A stretch of 64,000 bases of DNA. Source: Jaltomata sinuosa (Eukaryota; Streptophyta; Magnoliopsida; Solanales; Solanaceae). The notes beneath the pieces were generated by a model that was given only the letters and a program-made list of their open reading frames with translations, was not told the DNA's origin and ran no database searches. The stretch covers positions 186,001-250,000 of the forward strand of contig QJPP01000805.1 in NCBI GenBank assembly GCA_003996215.1, written 5' to 3'. Of this stretch, positions 34,917 to 46,081 are shown piece by piece (position 1 is the stretch's first letter; each line of letters begins with the position of its first letter). The translations under genes were made by a program, and so were the position numbers.

Positions 34917-37900
34917 CATTTGCCTCTCATTATATATAGATAGATAGTTTAGGTATCAAACTCAAAAATAGAGGATTGTTTGTGTGTTTTTGATACTTCA
35001 CTCTTGTTTTTTTTAACTGATTTTAGACTTTATTTTAAAATTTGTATACATAGATAACCACCACTATAATTTAAAAAATATCAAAATTTAAATATTATAT
35101 ATTAAAAAATCTCTAAGAAATTAAAAAATATTTAATTTTTAAATTTAATTTAGTTGATTAGTTAGTTTTCATATTTTTTTGAATTTAAATTCAAATATCT
35201 AAGCTTTTACATTTTGGTTTATATTTTATTTATTTTAAATAGGAATTTTCTGGTGGTTACACTTGTCATTATAGGAGTCAATTGCCTCTCTTATTATATA
35301 TAGATAGATAGTTAAAGTATCAAACTCAAAAAAAGAGGATAGTTTAGGTGTATTTTTTATACTTCACTGTTGTTCTTTTAATTAATTTTAGACTTTATTT
35401 TAAAATTTGTATACATAGATAACCACCACTATAATTTAAAAAATGTCAAAATTTAAATACTATATATAAAAAATACTCTAAAAAATTAAAAAGAATTAAT
35501 TTTAAAATTTGATTTAGTTGATTAGTTAGTTTTCATATTTTTTTGAATTTAAATTCAAATATCTAAGATTTTACATTTTTGTTTATACTTTATTTATTTT
35601 AAATAGGAATTTTCTTATGGTTACACTTGTCATTGTAGGAGTCATTTACCTCTCCTATTATATATAGGTAGATTTAAATTCAAATATTTAAGTTTTACAT
35701 TTTTATTTATTTCAAATAGGAATTTTCTAGTGGTTACCCTTGTCATTGTAGGAGTCATTTGCCTCTCCTATTATATATAGATAGATAGTTTAGGTATCAA
35801 ACTCAAAAAAAAATGAATAGTTTGTGTGTGTTTTTTGATACTTCACTCTTATTTTTTTAATTTATTTAGACTTTATTTTAAAAATTGTATACATAGATAA
35901 CCACCACTGTAATTTAAAAAATGTCAAAATTTAAATATTATATATCACAAAAACTCTAAGAAATTAAAAAATATTTAAATTTTAAATTTTAATTTAGTCG
36001 ATTAGTTAGTTTTCATATTTTTTCGAATTTAAATTCACATATCTAAGATTTTACATTCTGGTTCATATTTTATTTATTTTAAATAGGAATTTTCTGGTGG
36101 TTACACTTGTCATTGTGGGAGTCAATTGCCTCTCCTATTATATATAGATAGATAGTTTAGGTATCAAACTCAAAAAAAAGGATAGTTTAGGTGTATGTTC
36201 TTGATACTTCACTCTTGTTTTTTAAATTGATTTTAGACTTTATTTTAAAATTTGTATACATAGATAACCACCACTATAATTTAAAAAAAATCAAAATTTA
36301 AATATTATCTATAAAAAAACTCTAATAAATTAAAAAATATTTAATTTTTAAAATTTAATTTAGTTGATTAGTTAGTTTTCATATTTTTGAATTTAATTTC
36401 AAATATCTAAGATTTTACATTTTTATTTATATTTTATTTATTTTAAATAAGAATTTTCTAGTGGTTACACTTGTCATTGTAGGAGTCATTTGCCTCTCCT
36501 ATTATATATATATATAGATTTAAATTTAAATATTTTAGATTTTACATTTTTGTTTATCTTTTATTTATTTTAAATAGGAATTTTCTGGTTACACTTGTCA
36601 TTGTAGGAGTCATTTGCCTCTCCTTTTATATATAGATAGATTTAAATTCAAATATTTAAGTTTTTATATTTTTGTTTATATTTTATTTATTTTAAATAGG
36701 AATTTTCTGTTGGTTATACTTGTCATTGTATGAGTGATTTTTCTCTCCTATTATATATATATATAGATAGTTTAGTTATTAAACTCAAAAAAGAGGATAG
36801 TTTGGGTGTATTTTTGATACTTCACTCTTATTTTTTTAATTGATTTTAGACTTTATTTTAAAATTTATATACATAGATAACCACCACTATAATTTAAAAA
36901 ATAACAAAATTTAAATATTATATATAAAAAACTCTAAGAAATTAAAAAATATTTAATTTTTAAATTTAATTTAGTTTTTTTGTTAGTTTCCATATTATTT
37001 TGAATTTAAATACAAATATCTAAGTTTTTACATTTTTGTTTATATTTTATTTAAAATAAGAATTTTCTAGTTGTTACATTTGTCATTGTAGGAGTCAATT
37101 GCCTCTCCTATTATATATAGATAGAAAGTTTAGGTATCAAACTCCAAAAAAAGGATAGTTTAGGTGTGTTTTTGATACTTCACTCTTGTTTTTTTAATTG
37201 ATTTTAGACTTTATTTTAAAATTTATATACATAGATAACCACCACTATAATTTAAAAAATGTCAAAATTTAAATATTATCTATAAAAAAAACTTTAAGAA
37301 ATTGAAAAATATTTAATTATTAAATTTTAATTTAGTTGATTAGTTAGTTTTCATATTTTTTTGAATTTAAATTCAAATATCTAAGATTTTACATTTTTAT
37401 TTATATTTTATTTATTTTAAATAAGAATTTTCTAGTAGTTACAATTGTCATTGTAGGAGTCATTTGCCTCTTCTATTATATATAGATAGATTTAAATTCA
37501 AATATTTAAGATTTTATATTTTTGTTTATATATTTTATTTATTTTAAATAGGAATTTTCTGTTGGTTACACTTGTCATTGTAGGAGTCATTTGCTTCTCC
37601 TATTATATATAAATAGTCAGTTTAGGTATCAAACTCAAAAAAAGAGGATAGTTTAGGTGTGTTTTTGATACTTCACTCTTATTTTTTAATTGAATTTAGA
37701 CTTTATTTTAAAATTGGTATACATAGATAACCACCACTATAATTTAAAAAATGTCAAAATTTAAATATTATCTATAAAAAAACTCTAAGAAATTAAAAAA
37801 TATTTAATTTTTAATTTTTAATTTAGTTGATTAGTTAGTTTTCATATATTTTTGAATTTAAATTCAAATATTTAATATTTTACATTTTTGTTTATATTTT

Positions 37901-39386
37901 ATTTATTTTAAATAAGAATTTTCTGGTGGTTACACTTGTTATTGTAGGATTCATTTGCCTCTCCTATTATATATAGATATATTTAAATTCAAATATTTAA
38001 GATTTTAGATTTTTGTTTATATTTTATTTATTTTAAATAAGAATTTTCTGGTAGTTACACTTGTCATTGTAGGAGTCATTTGCTTCTCCTATTATATATA
38101 GATATATAGTTTATGTATCAAACTCAAAAAATAGGATAGTTTGAGTGTGTTTTTTATATTTCACTCTTGTTTTTATTATTGATTTTAGACTTTATTTTAA
38201 AATTTTATACATAGATAACCATCACTATAATTTAAAAAATATCAAAATTTAAATATTATATATAAAAAAAACTCTATGAAATTAAAAAATATTTAATGTT
38301 TAAATTTTAATTTAGTTGATTAGTTAGTTTTCATATTTTTTTGAATTTAAATTCAAATATTTGAGATTTTATATTTTATTTATTTTAAATAAGAATTTTC
38401 TGGTGGTTACATTTGTCATTGTAGGAGTCATTTGTCTCTCATATTATATATAGATATATTTAAATTCAAATATTTAAGATTTTACATTATTGTTTATATT
38501 TTATTTGTTTTAAATAGAAATTTTCTGGTGGTTACATTTGTCATTGTATGAGTCATTTACCTCTCCTATTATATGTAGATAGAGAGTTTAGGTGTCAAAC
38601 TAAAAAAAAAGAGGATAGTTTGAGTGTGTTTTTGATACTTCACTCTTGTTTTTTTTAATTAATTTTAGACTTTATTTTAAAAATTGTATACATAGATAAC
38701 CCCACTACAATTTAAAAAATTTCAATATTTAAATATTATATATAAAAAAAATCTAAGAAATTAAAAAATATTTAGTTTTTAAATTTTAATTTAGTTGATT
38801 AGTTAGTTTTCATATTTTTTTGAATTTAAATTCAAATATTTAAGATGTAACATTTTTGTTTATAATTTATCTATTTTAAATAGGAATTTTTGGTGGTTAC
38901 ACTTGTCATCGTAGGAGTCATTTGCCTCTCCTATTATATATAGATAAATTTAAATTCAAATATTTAAAATTTTACATTTTTGTTTATATTTTATATTTTA
39001 AATAGGATTATTTTGGTGGTTACACTTGTCATTGTAGCATTCATTTGCCTCTCCTATTATATATAGATAGATAGTTAGGTAAAATTAGTTTTTTAATTGA
39101 TTTTAGATTTTATTTTAAAATTTGTCTACATACATAACCACCACTATAATTTTAAAAATATCAAAATTTAAATATTATATATATAAAAAACACTAAGAAA
39201 TTAAAAAATATTTAATTTTTAAATTTAATTTAGTTGATTAGTTAATTTTCATATTATTTTGAATTTAAATTCAAATATTTAAGATTTTCCATTTTTGTTT
39301 ATATTTTATTTATTTTAAATAAAAAATTTCTGGTGCTTACACTTGTCATTTTAGGAGTCATTTGCCTCTCCTATTATAATAGATAG
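34917..39386 (+). repeat. AT-rich satellite array, 17 units in two length classes
   Basis: Every unit starts at CATTTGCCTCTCCTATTATA followed by TATAGATAG. Long units (L, about 363 bp) continue through TTTAGGTATCAAACTC, TTTTGATACTTCACTCTTG, ATACATAGATAACCACCACT, AATTTAGTTGATTAGTTAG and TTTGAATTTAAATTCAAA, to GGTTACACTTGTCATTG and TAGGAGT. Short units (S, about 110-125 bp) lack the ~240 bp between TATAGATAG and TTTAAATTC. Boundaries: 34917, 35279, 35644, 35756, 36123, 36487, 36611, 36735, 37095, 37461, 37586, 37951, 38076, 38427, 38552, 38917, 39041, end about 39386. Order: L L S L L S S L L S L S L S L S L, with the last L internally deleted. The array directly abuts LTR ends on both sides. 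No coding potential. Confidence 0.93.
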
Positions 39387-40174
39387 ATTTTTATGGTTTT
39401 TTGGATGAATTGTGGTAATTTCGTCATGTTTATGTGGAGTTAAACTTCTCGTTCTAGGAAATCGTAGCTAACTATATGATTATTGAAGTAGACAATTGAT
39501 TTGAATATATGTTTATCATATTAGTTGTTCTCATATTCTTGTGCTTACTATTTTAATGCTTAGTTACCGTTAAAATAAATATATATTCTTTTTGTTAACT
39601 CGAAAGAAGAATCATTGGGATAGAATGAAGAATATAGGGAGTAAGATTTTGTTAATGGTAAAATAAAGATTTGATTTGCGACTAGGATAGCAATATATCT
39701 AGAACGCCTTACTTGGTTACGAAACAAAAAGACATATAAATGCATTTGGACTAGGATGTCACATCCCCGCTCAATGATGTAGTTGTGAGGCTATTCTGGA
39801 TAGACGATTAGAGGCTCGAAAGGCTATTATGTCATCAACCCCGTAATCAACAATTAGATAAACAGGAAAGTCAACAAAATTGCTTACTCAACATAATCGT
39901 TTACGAATTCATAGTCCTAGATCGGTTTCACCCTATTGACTACATAAGAATCTGCTCTTCGGCTGGTTAATTGTTCATTAGTTAACTTCTTTTTATTTCT
40001 AGATTAGTTAATCACAAATTCATCTTTGGATTTTTACGCTTGAATAAATAATTAGAACTAGTTTAATTTAGTAAAATAGTTTATCGACAAGTCCCTGTGG
40101 GTATGATATCTGGACTTACAATCCTATATTACTTGTACACCCGCGTACACTTGCGTGTGTGTTTGGACGCAACA
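39387..40174 (+). repeat. LTR P, Athila-like 3' portion (plus strand)
   Basis: It shares ordered blocks with the N LTR: GAACGCCTTACTTGGTTA-like, CACATCCCCGCTCAATGATG, ATCAACCCCGT, CAAGTCCCTGTGGG, ACTTGCGTGTG and the terminal GGACGCAACA at 40174. No primer site follows. The 5' half, including promoter, is missing where the satellite begins. The family is distinct from N. Confidence 0.78.
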
Positions 40175-41184
40175 CCCCTTATTTATCCAGTACAATAAGC
40201 GGAAGACCTTTAAAACAGTAACATACCAATAACCAATTTAATATTTTGAAATCATAATTTAATACAACTGAATATATACAATTGTTTAGAAGATCATAAT
40301 ACAACCTTTTTCTCAAAACATGGTCTAGACTTGTACAAGAGCTACGAATGAATGACTCGACTAATAATAATACGACACAATTTCTATCCTGAGGAGTGAG
40401 AACACGAAAGCTGATGGTAGAGACTCTTCAATCCATGCAATGAGACTTCAGTCAACCTGTCACACATCTACACCCAAAAAGGTGTAGCAAGAGTAGTATC
40501 AGTACATCACACGTACAAGTAGGTATCATTGGCCGACTAAGATTAGATCAAATAATATATGTACAGAATTCAACATACAACAGATAGTCCCAATATCATT
40601 ACTCAAACAACATGTTCCAGCTCAACATACGTCAACCCCATACCTCATACATACTTCACTACTACCCATAGGGTCAGTTCCCTTATGTTCCAATTAACCT
40701 TAACAATTATCTATAACATTTTAACATAGTCACAAGGTATCTCATATTGCGCATATTATCCTCTGACCTACACATAATATTAGTAACTCATTCATACTAA
40801 ATTCATTATCATTGTTACAAATTCTTACCCACTTCTCAAGTAAATCTAGAAACAAAAAAAAAATATTTAAACTATTCTTTAGGATAAGCCAAAACATTAG
40901 TCAAGAACACAATAATTATTGACGACCATATCAAGGATAGTCATCAAGGACCTATTGTCACCCATAGATATCACACCTACAATCAAGGACATAGAACTCA
41001 CCAATAAATATCAAGTATAATATCCAAGATAAATATGTCACCAATATACGTCAAACCATATGAAATACTCAATCAGATACAATGACAACACAATGTGGAT
41101 CTCATGCCCTCCCGATCTATCATACCTATAGTTTCTACATCTCACCCATCTCAAGGATCACGTCAAGGCCTACCTATCTCGTTC
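40175..41184 (-). repeat. LTR V, left part (minus strand), interrupted by T
   Basis: AATAAGCGGAAGACC, GTAGGTATCATTGGCCGAC and GACATCACAC-like landmarks match the 3' portion of minus-strand LTRs of the M/Y type, so this is probably an old LTR. It continues after T at 48361 (both sides of T join at the duplicated CGTTC). No genes. Confidence 0.55.
41180..41184. other. Target-site duplication of T, left copy (CGTTC)
   Basis: CGTTC at 41180-41184 and 48356-48360 flank element T exactly. Confidence 0.92.
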
Positions 41185-43431
41185 TGTCATTCCCCGAGCC
41201 TACCCCTGGACGTAACACGGGACTCAAGATCACAAGTGATCTCAAGATAATCCTCTGGCATTAGCATGATTTAAAAACTAAACAAAACGTAAGAACGAAA
41301 GCTTAACTGAAGTAATGAGCAACTTAATCTATTATACAAATATAAGTCTAAAAATGACAATCTAAATTAAGCTGGATATCTGACTATATATCTGAAGCCT
41401 CTAACAATCATAAGAGCTGATGGGACAAGACCCTAACTAGGTCAAGAAATCCAAAAGAAACAACATAAGAGAAATAAGTCTAATACTAGGTCTCAGATAA
41501 TGTGGTCTCACCACTAAAAACTGGGACTCCGACGATATCTAGCCACGAGGGTGAGGGAACGAGCCTGAATTTGCATCATCAAAGGATGCAGCTCAAGATA
41601 TGCATCAATACTATAGGATGTACCAAATATGTGAGAGATGCATGAAAATAATGAAAACGTGCTCAAAACGTGTATAAGAACTTAGTTCATGCATAAAGGA
41701 AGTTTCATGGTACATGTCATAAGTTGAATAGCAAATCATGAAATAAGATTCAAACTCAAGAAGATATCATAAGTTCAAATAAGTCGAAAGCTTTCATACG
41801 GGAGTTTCTTATAACCGACAATAGATCATATGAGCTACATGGAATCTAACTATATAACCCTAGTTAGCAAAGCTGGCCCGAACCTTGCCAAAGCATGGGC
41901 CACCATACCCAACTATATAACCCTAGTTGGCAAAGCTGTCATATGCCCCGCTAAGGCTAGGACACCATTAATCAAGATGTGGATCCACTCTCATAAGCCC
42001 ATAGGGCAAATCGTAACCTACGCTGGCAATGCAGTTTTTGGACTTGGATAATCGAACCCTCATTGCTCGGTGCTAAATACTACTCTCAAAACATGCATAT
42101 AGCTCATAAGTTCATGAAGGTATAATCAAATACCAAATCTTCTTTGAAAAGCATGAAGACACATCGGGTTCCATGCAATTCTCATATCATAGTTCTTAAA
42201 ATAAAGCATAGCCATAATTCAAATCATATTTTTCCTTCTAAATTCATAATTGAAGAATTAAGCATGCAATTCCATAAAGTCATGATATCTAATCATGCCC
42301 AATTTCACTTGAAAGTATGCAGTTTAATAGAATCATGCTAGAAATTAACTTTAATACATGGGCTTTTAAACTCAATAAAGGAATCATGATCAAATCATAA
42401 ATAAGTAATAAGAAACCATAGATTTAGACATATAAACTGATTTCACAAAGTTTTCCCCAATTTAGATCAAAACCCTAATTTTCCCAAGTTCATAATTCAA
42501 CATAAGAATTAGGGACTATGGGCACAAGGGTGAGAGGAACCCATTGTTGAATACCCACATACCTGAAACATGAAGAACTTCTAGCTAGAACTTTGGGGAT
42601 GAAGCTTGGAAAAGAATCCTTAAGTTGGAGGTGGAGACTTGGAGAAAAAATCTGAAAGAAAACTCTTGAGAGACTTCCTTATTTGAGCATCTATGATCTT
42701 GCTTGCTTTAAACCCTAGGTACCTTACCTTAGAGTCTTGAGGGAATTCTTTAGAGATAGAGTGATGTTCTTATAAGGAATAACCCCTTTTGGGTGTTTAA
42801 AAGATGAGGGGAAAGACCTGAGGTAAGAAAAGGACCAAACTACCCCCAACTTAAATGCTGATAAAAAAAGCAGAAAAGTCGCCGGACGGGGCTTCCCACG
42901 GGCCATCATGGCCTCCACAGGCCATCGGACTCAATTGTGGCCCTTACAAGGGGCCAAAAGGGCTCACTGGTTGGTTCCCACAGGCTGCCACCATGGGCCG
43001 TCGTGGGAGCCACGGGCCTCGGCCAGCCCATCAGAATGAGCCACGCCCGTCGGCCAGCCCATCAGCTTTTGACTAAAATGCTCATAACTCTTTACTACAG
43101 ATTCGTATCTACGAGAGGTCAGTGGAGTTGGAAAGATAATTCAAATACCTTTAATTTGGTGGGTACTAGTCCACCTAAATCTTTATATTCTAGGAGTTAT
43201 GATCGTCTGAAATTAACCCTAGTAAGAACTTACATGAAAACTAAATCGGTAGAAGGGCTTTCAACTTAACTTTGAGCTAGGGGTCCTTTATGACTTCGAT
43301 TCCAATTAATACTCCTTCAAAACTTAGGAATTGATCTAAATACTTAGATTTATAGAAAATTCATCTAGTTCAGTTCTAACAACACATGAAGAACGATTCA
43401 GATCTAGGCTTAGAATTTCTAGGGTGTTACA
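41185..43431 (-). repeat. Left (3') LTR of T
   Basis: The left end is TGTCATTCCCCGAGCC. The right end is TAGGGTGTTACA, i.e. TGTAACACCCTA on the minus strand. 2247 bp. Confidence 0.93.
42885..43062 (-). repeat. GC cassette of T left LTR (GGGCCATCATGG type)
   Basis: Repeats of CCACGGGCCATCATGGCC, GGCCAGCCCATCAG and CACGGGC words. The right LTR has the same cassette at about 47795-47965. It lies upstream (minus sense) of a TATA-like TTTTAAACACCC at about 42791-42803. Confidence 0.75.
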
Positions 43432-43465
43432 ATATCTTTCCCTTGGGATCATTCGTCCTCGAATG
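43432..43465 (-). promoter_or_regulatory. Purine tract and stem-loop before 3' LTR of T
   Basis: On the minus strand CATTCG-AGGA-CGAATG (43450-43465, six perfect pairs) is followed by ATCCCAAGGGAAAGATAT and then the LTR. This is the best-preserved example of the stem-loop class described in the findings. Confidence 0.75.
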
Positions 43466-44319
43466 AAGACTACTAAGTTGATATCTGAGGGGGAAGGGTT
43501 GCAATCCTATCAACAGAGTTCTAATAGATGAAGTATTTTATGGTAACAAATTTCTTTATTTTTTTGCTGGAAATATAAACTGAGATGGATTCATGGAACA
43601 TATATGCATACTGAGAGCATAGGTATAACTGGTGGGACATGAAACCAAATATCTAACGTGATAACTGGTCTGGATTAAGAGTATGGACTCGACTGAAACT
43701 CGTAGCGATCGAACACATTCTTAGGGATCATATTCAACTGAATGAAATATCAAACTGAGAGGAGTAGCCATACGAGAAAACTATTCTTTTCTAAACTAAA
43801 CTTACTACCATGGACTTAGCTGAACGTAGGGTCTTCTGGCCTTAGGAATGATTATCGGTCGGTCTGAACTGATATGAGATGAGCACCCTGGGCTGGGAGT
43901 AAGAACAAGATTATTCCCGCCTAAACAACACAACTGATAACTTTTAAGCTTAAGAATACCTTTTTAACTACACTAACTTCCCTGAATAACACACTTACCA
44001 TTTGCAACTAAAATCTTCACTAGTGCACCTGTAGATACTAAGGTATGAGTCTGACTACCTTCTTCAACCATGTTCAAGCCTATATTGACTAAATCTCCTG
44101 TATCTAGAGTTACCCTCTAAGAATAACGTTCCTTCTTATCATTAAAACCAACTAACCTTGAGCTCTTACCAATAGGATCACTAGTCACGTACACCAAAAG
44201 CCCATATGTATCTCATCCCGATATTTAAGCTTATAACTATGGTCACCTTATGGTTTCTTATATCTTACACTATCCAAGACTTCTCCTCTCTTCCCTAGCA
44301 TATTTAGGAGGTGTAACTT
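43466..44319 (-). other. Interior of T, 3' segment
   Basis: No recognisable domain. A minus-strand open stretch near 43970-44110 (GLNMVEEGSQTHTLVSTG) reads protein-like, but I cannot assign it. Confidence 0.4.
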
Positions 44320-45010
44320 GAAGAACTTCTACAACGAAACATACCAGGGTTTAAGACTACTAAGCTAGAACCTTAAGGGATGGCGACTTTAAGATGGAGA
44401 TCCTTAGCTTGGAGATTGAAGCTTGGAGTAGTGGATTTCTTTCCCTTTTGGAATTTAGAATGAGGGAAATGGGGAAGGATTAGTCTAATAGGGGATAAAA
44501 CCCCACTACAAGTGTCAAAACAACCTCACTAGGAGTTAAGAGAATAGGGAAAAAGACCAGAATACCCCTGACTTAAAGAACAAATTGCAGAAAAACTTTC
44601 ATCAGATAGGCTACTCGATGGGCGTCATAAGCACGATGGCCCGTCAGACCAAGTCATCGGGCAAACTAGCTGAGGCTTGAGATCGCTGGAGGATTTCAAC
44701 AGTGGGTTTCCATGGCCCGTCATAATCGTGATGCCCATGGTGACCGCCCATCAGAACACTAAGGGATTGGGAAAAAGGCTACTGAAGGGTTCCCATGATA
44801 GGGCCAACGTCCCATGGTGGGTGCCACGCCCATCGCCCTAGGTCGTCAAGTTGGGAAAGCTGTGGTTCAGGGCCATTGAATGATTCCCACGATGTGCCCC
44901 ATGGCCCGTCGGAGCTCCAATGCCCGTGGCGGATGCTCGTCAGGTATAAGATTTTGGAAAATTTTCTGGGCTCTAAGTTTATAAGCTGGTTCGGATTCTG
45001 GGGTGCTACA
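44320..45010 (-). repeat. Partial internal LTR inside T
   Basis: The right end GGGGTGCTACA followed by ATATCTCCCTCTTGGGTTC mirrors the T junction (GGGTGTTACA followed by ATATCTTTCCCTTGGGATC). Leftward it has a T-like cassette (about 44600-44945, with GATGGCCCGTC and CCCATGG words) and GAAGAACTTCTA near 44316. It is about 690 bp of the 5' end of a related but diverged LTR. Confidence 0.65.
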
Positions 45011-46065
45011 ATATCTCCCTCTTGGGTTCGTGCTACCTTTCTAAGTCTGTGGACCTCTCGCCAAACTCTAAACAAAACTATGTTCATTTTACCCTAGTAG
45101 AACATACACCAATCAATAATCTAATAGGAATATAGACTTCCTTCTATAACATAAGACTCTCCCTTGCCTAAAAAACCTAAGCCTCAATCTTTCTATCTCT
45201 ATTAGGGGTTGTACATACCACATTCGATAACTTAAAACCTATCCCTTGCAATGACATGCTAGACTTACATGGTTCTAACTCTCAAAGTCCTCTCTTTCTA
45301 CTACCCACCACACCAAATGCGTTAAATTCTATACTGAGAAGCTCAAAATCGTATATCCTCCTCTGGCCCACATATATATATCATGCTCACATATTCACAC
45401 TTGCTGCAATTTTATGAACTTAAACTCTTACATTATACTATACCACACCTACCAGATAAATCCCGTAAAACCATCATTATCTCTCTCATACTATCATCCT
45501 TTCGTTCACATTCTATACTTGGTCTGTACTAGCACAATAACTTACTATTCTTTAGTCCACACCAATGGATGTATAATCCCATCACCTATCTAAAAGAACG
45601 CAACTCTGAATGCATGCTCTAACCAAATGCTATTTCCCCCCTAAGCTACTACACTTCTAACTTCATACTTCTAGCTCGAGGTCCATTCTACTACTAATGG
45701 CTTACAACACAACATTTGTCGGGTGGCAACACTACCCAAGGATCTAGGTATACACTTTCCCTTCTTGAGGAATAATTAGTAACAAAGTTCTGGAAGAGAT
45801 ATGAGAGTACCTCGCTGATATATGATCTGACATTTACTACTTCTGGCACCTCATATATGAAGTATAAACAATGGAACTAGGAACAATGCATAAATATGGG
45901 GGTAAATAGAGTTAAACTCTATCGCAGGATGAGGAACATAAAAGAGGTAGAGTTTTTCTAAAAACGTCTTGTAGCCTCTCCCTCATAAATGTGGCACACT
46001 TCACACCCATGAGAAAGACTCTACTTAACGCGACTTTCAGACACCCTAGGACTCTTGAACCTGAT
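45011..46065 (-). other. Interior of T, 5' segment
   Basis: AT-rich, with no gag domain where gag would start (left of the primer site). A 76-codon minus ORF (45912-46142) overlaps the primer site and LTR and is not credible as a gene. Confidence 0.45.
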
Positions 46066-46078
46066 GCTCTGATACCAA
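46066..46078 (-). other. Primer binding site of T (Met tRNA)
   Basis: The minus strand reads TTGGTATCAGAGC, three bases from the right LTR. Confidence 0.92.
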
Positions 46079-46081
46079 GTT

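Noticed and set aside
42855..43269. ORFs over the GC cassette of T, and the matching ones at 47792-48010 and 44779-45097
   Set aside because: GC-rich repeats are open on several frames and both strands; the amino acid sequence is not conserved as protein between the two LTRs.
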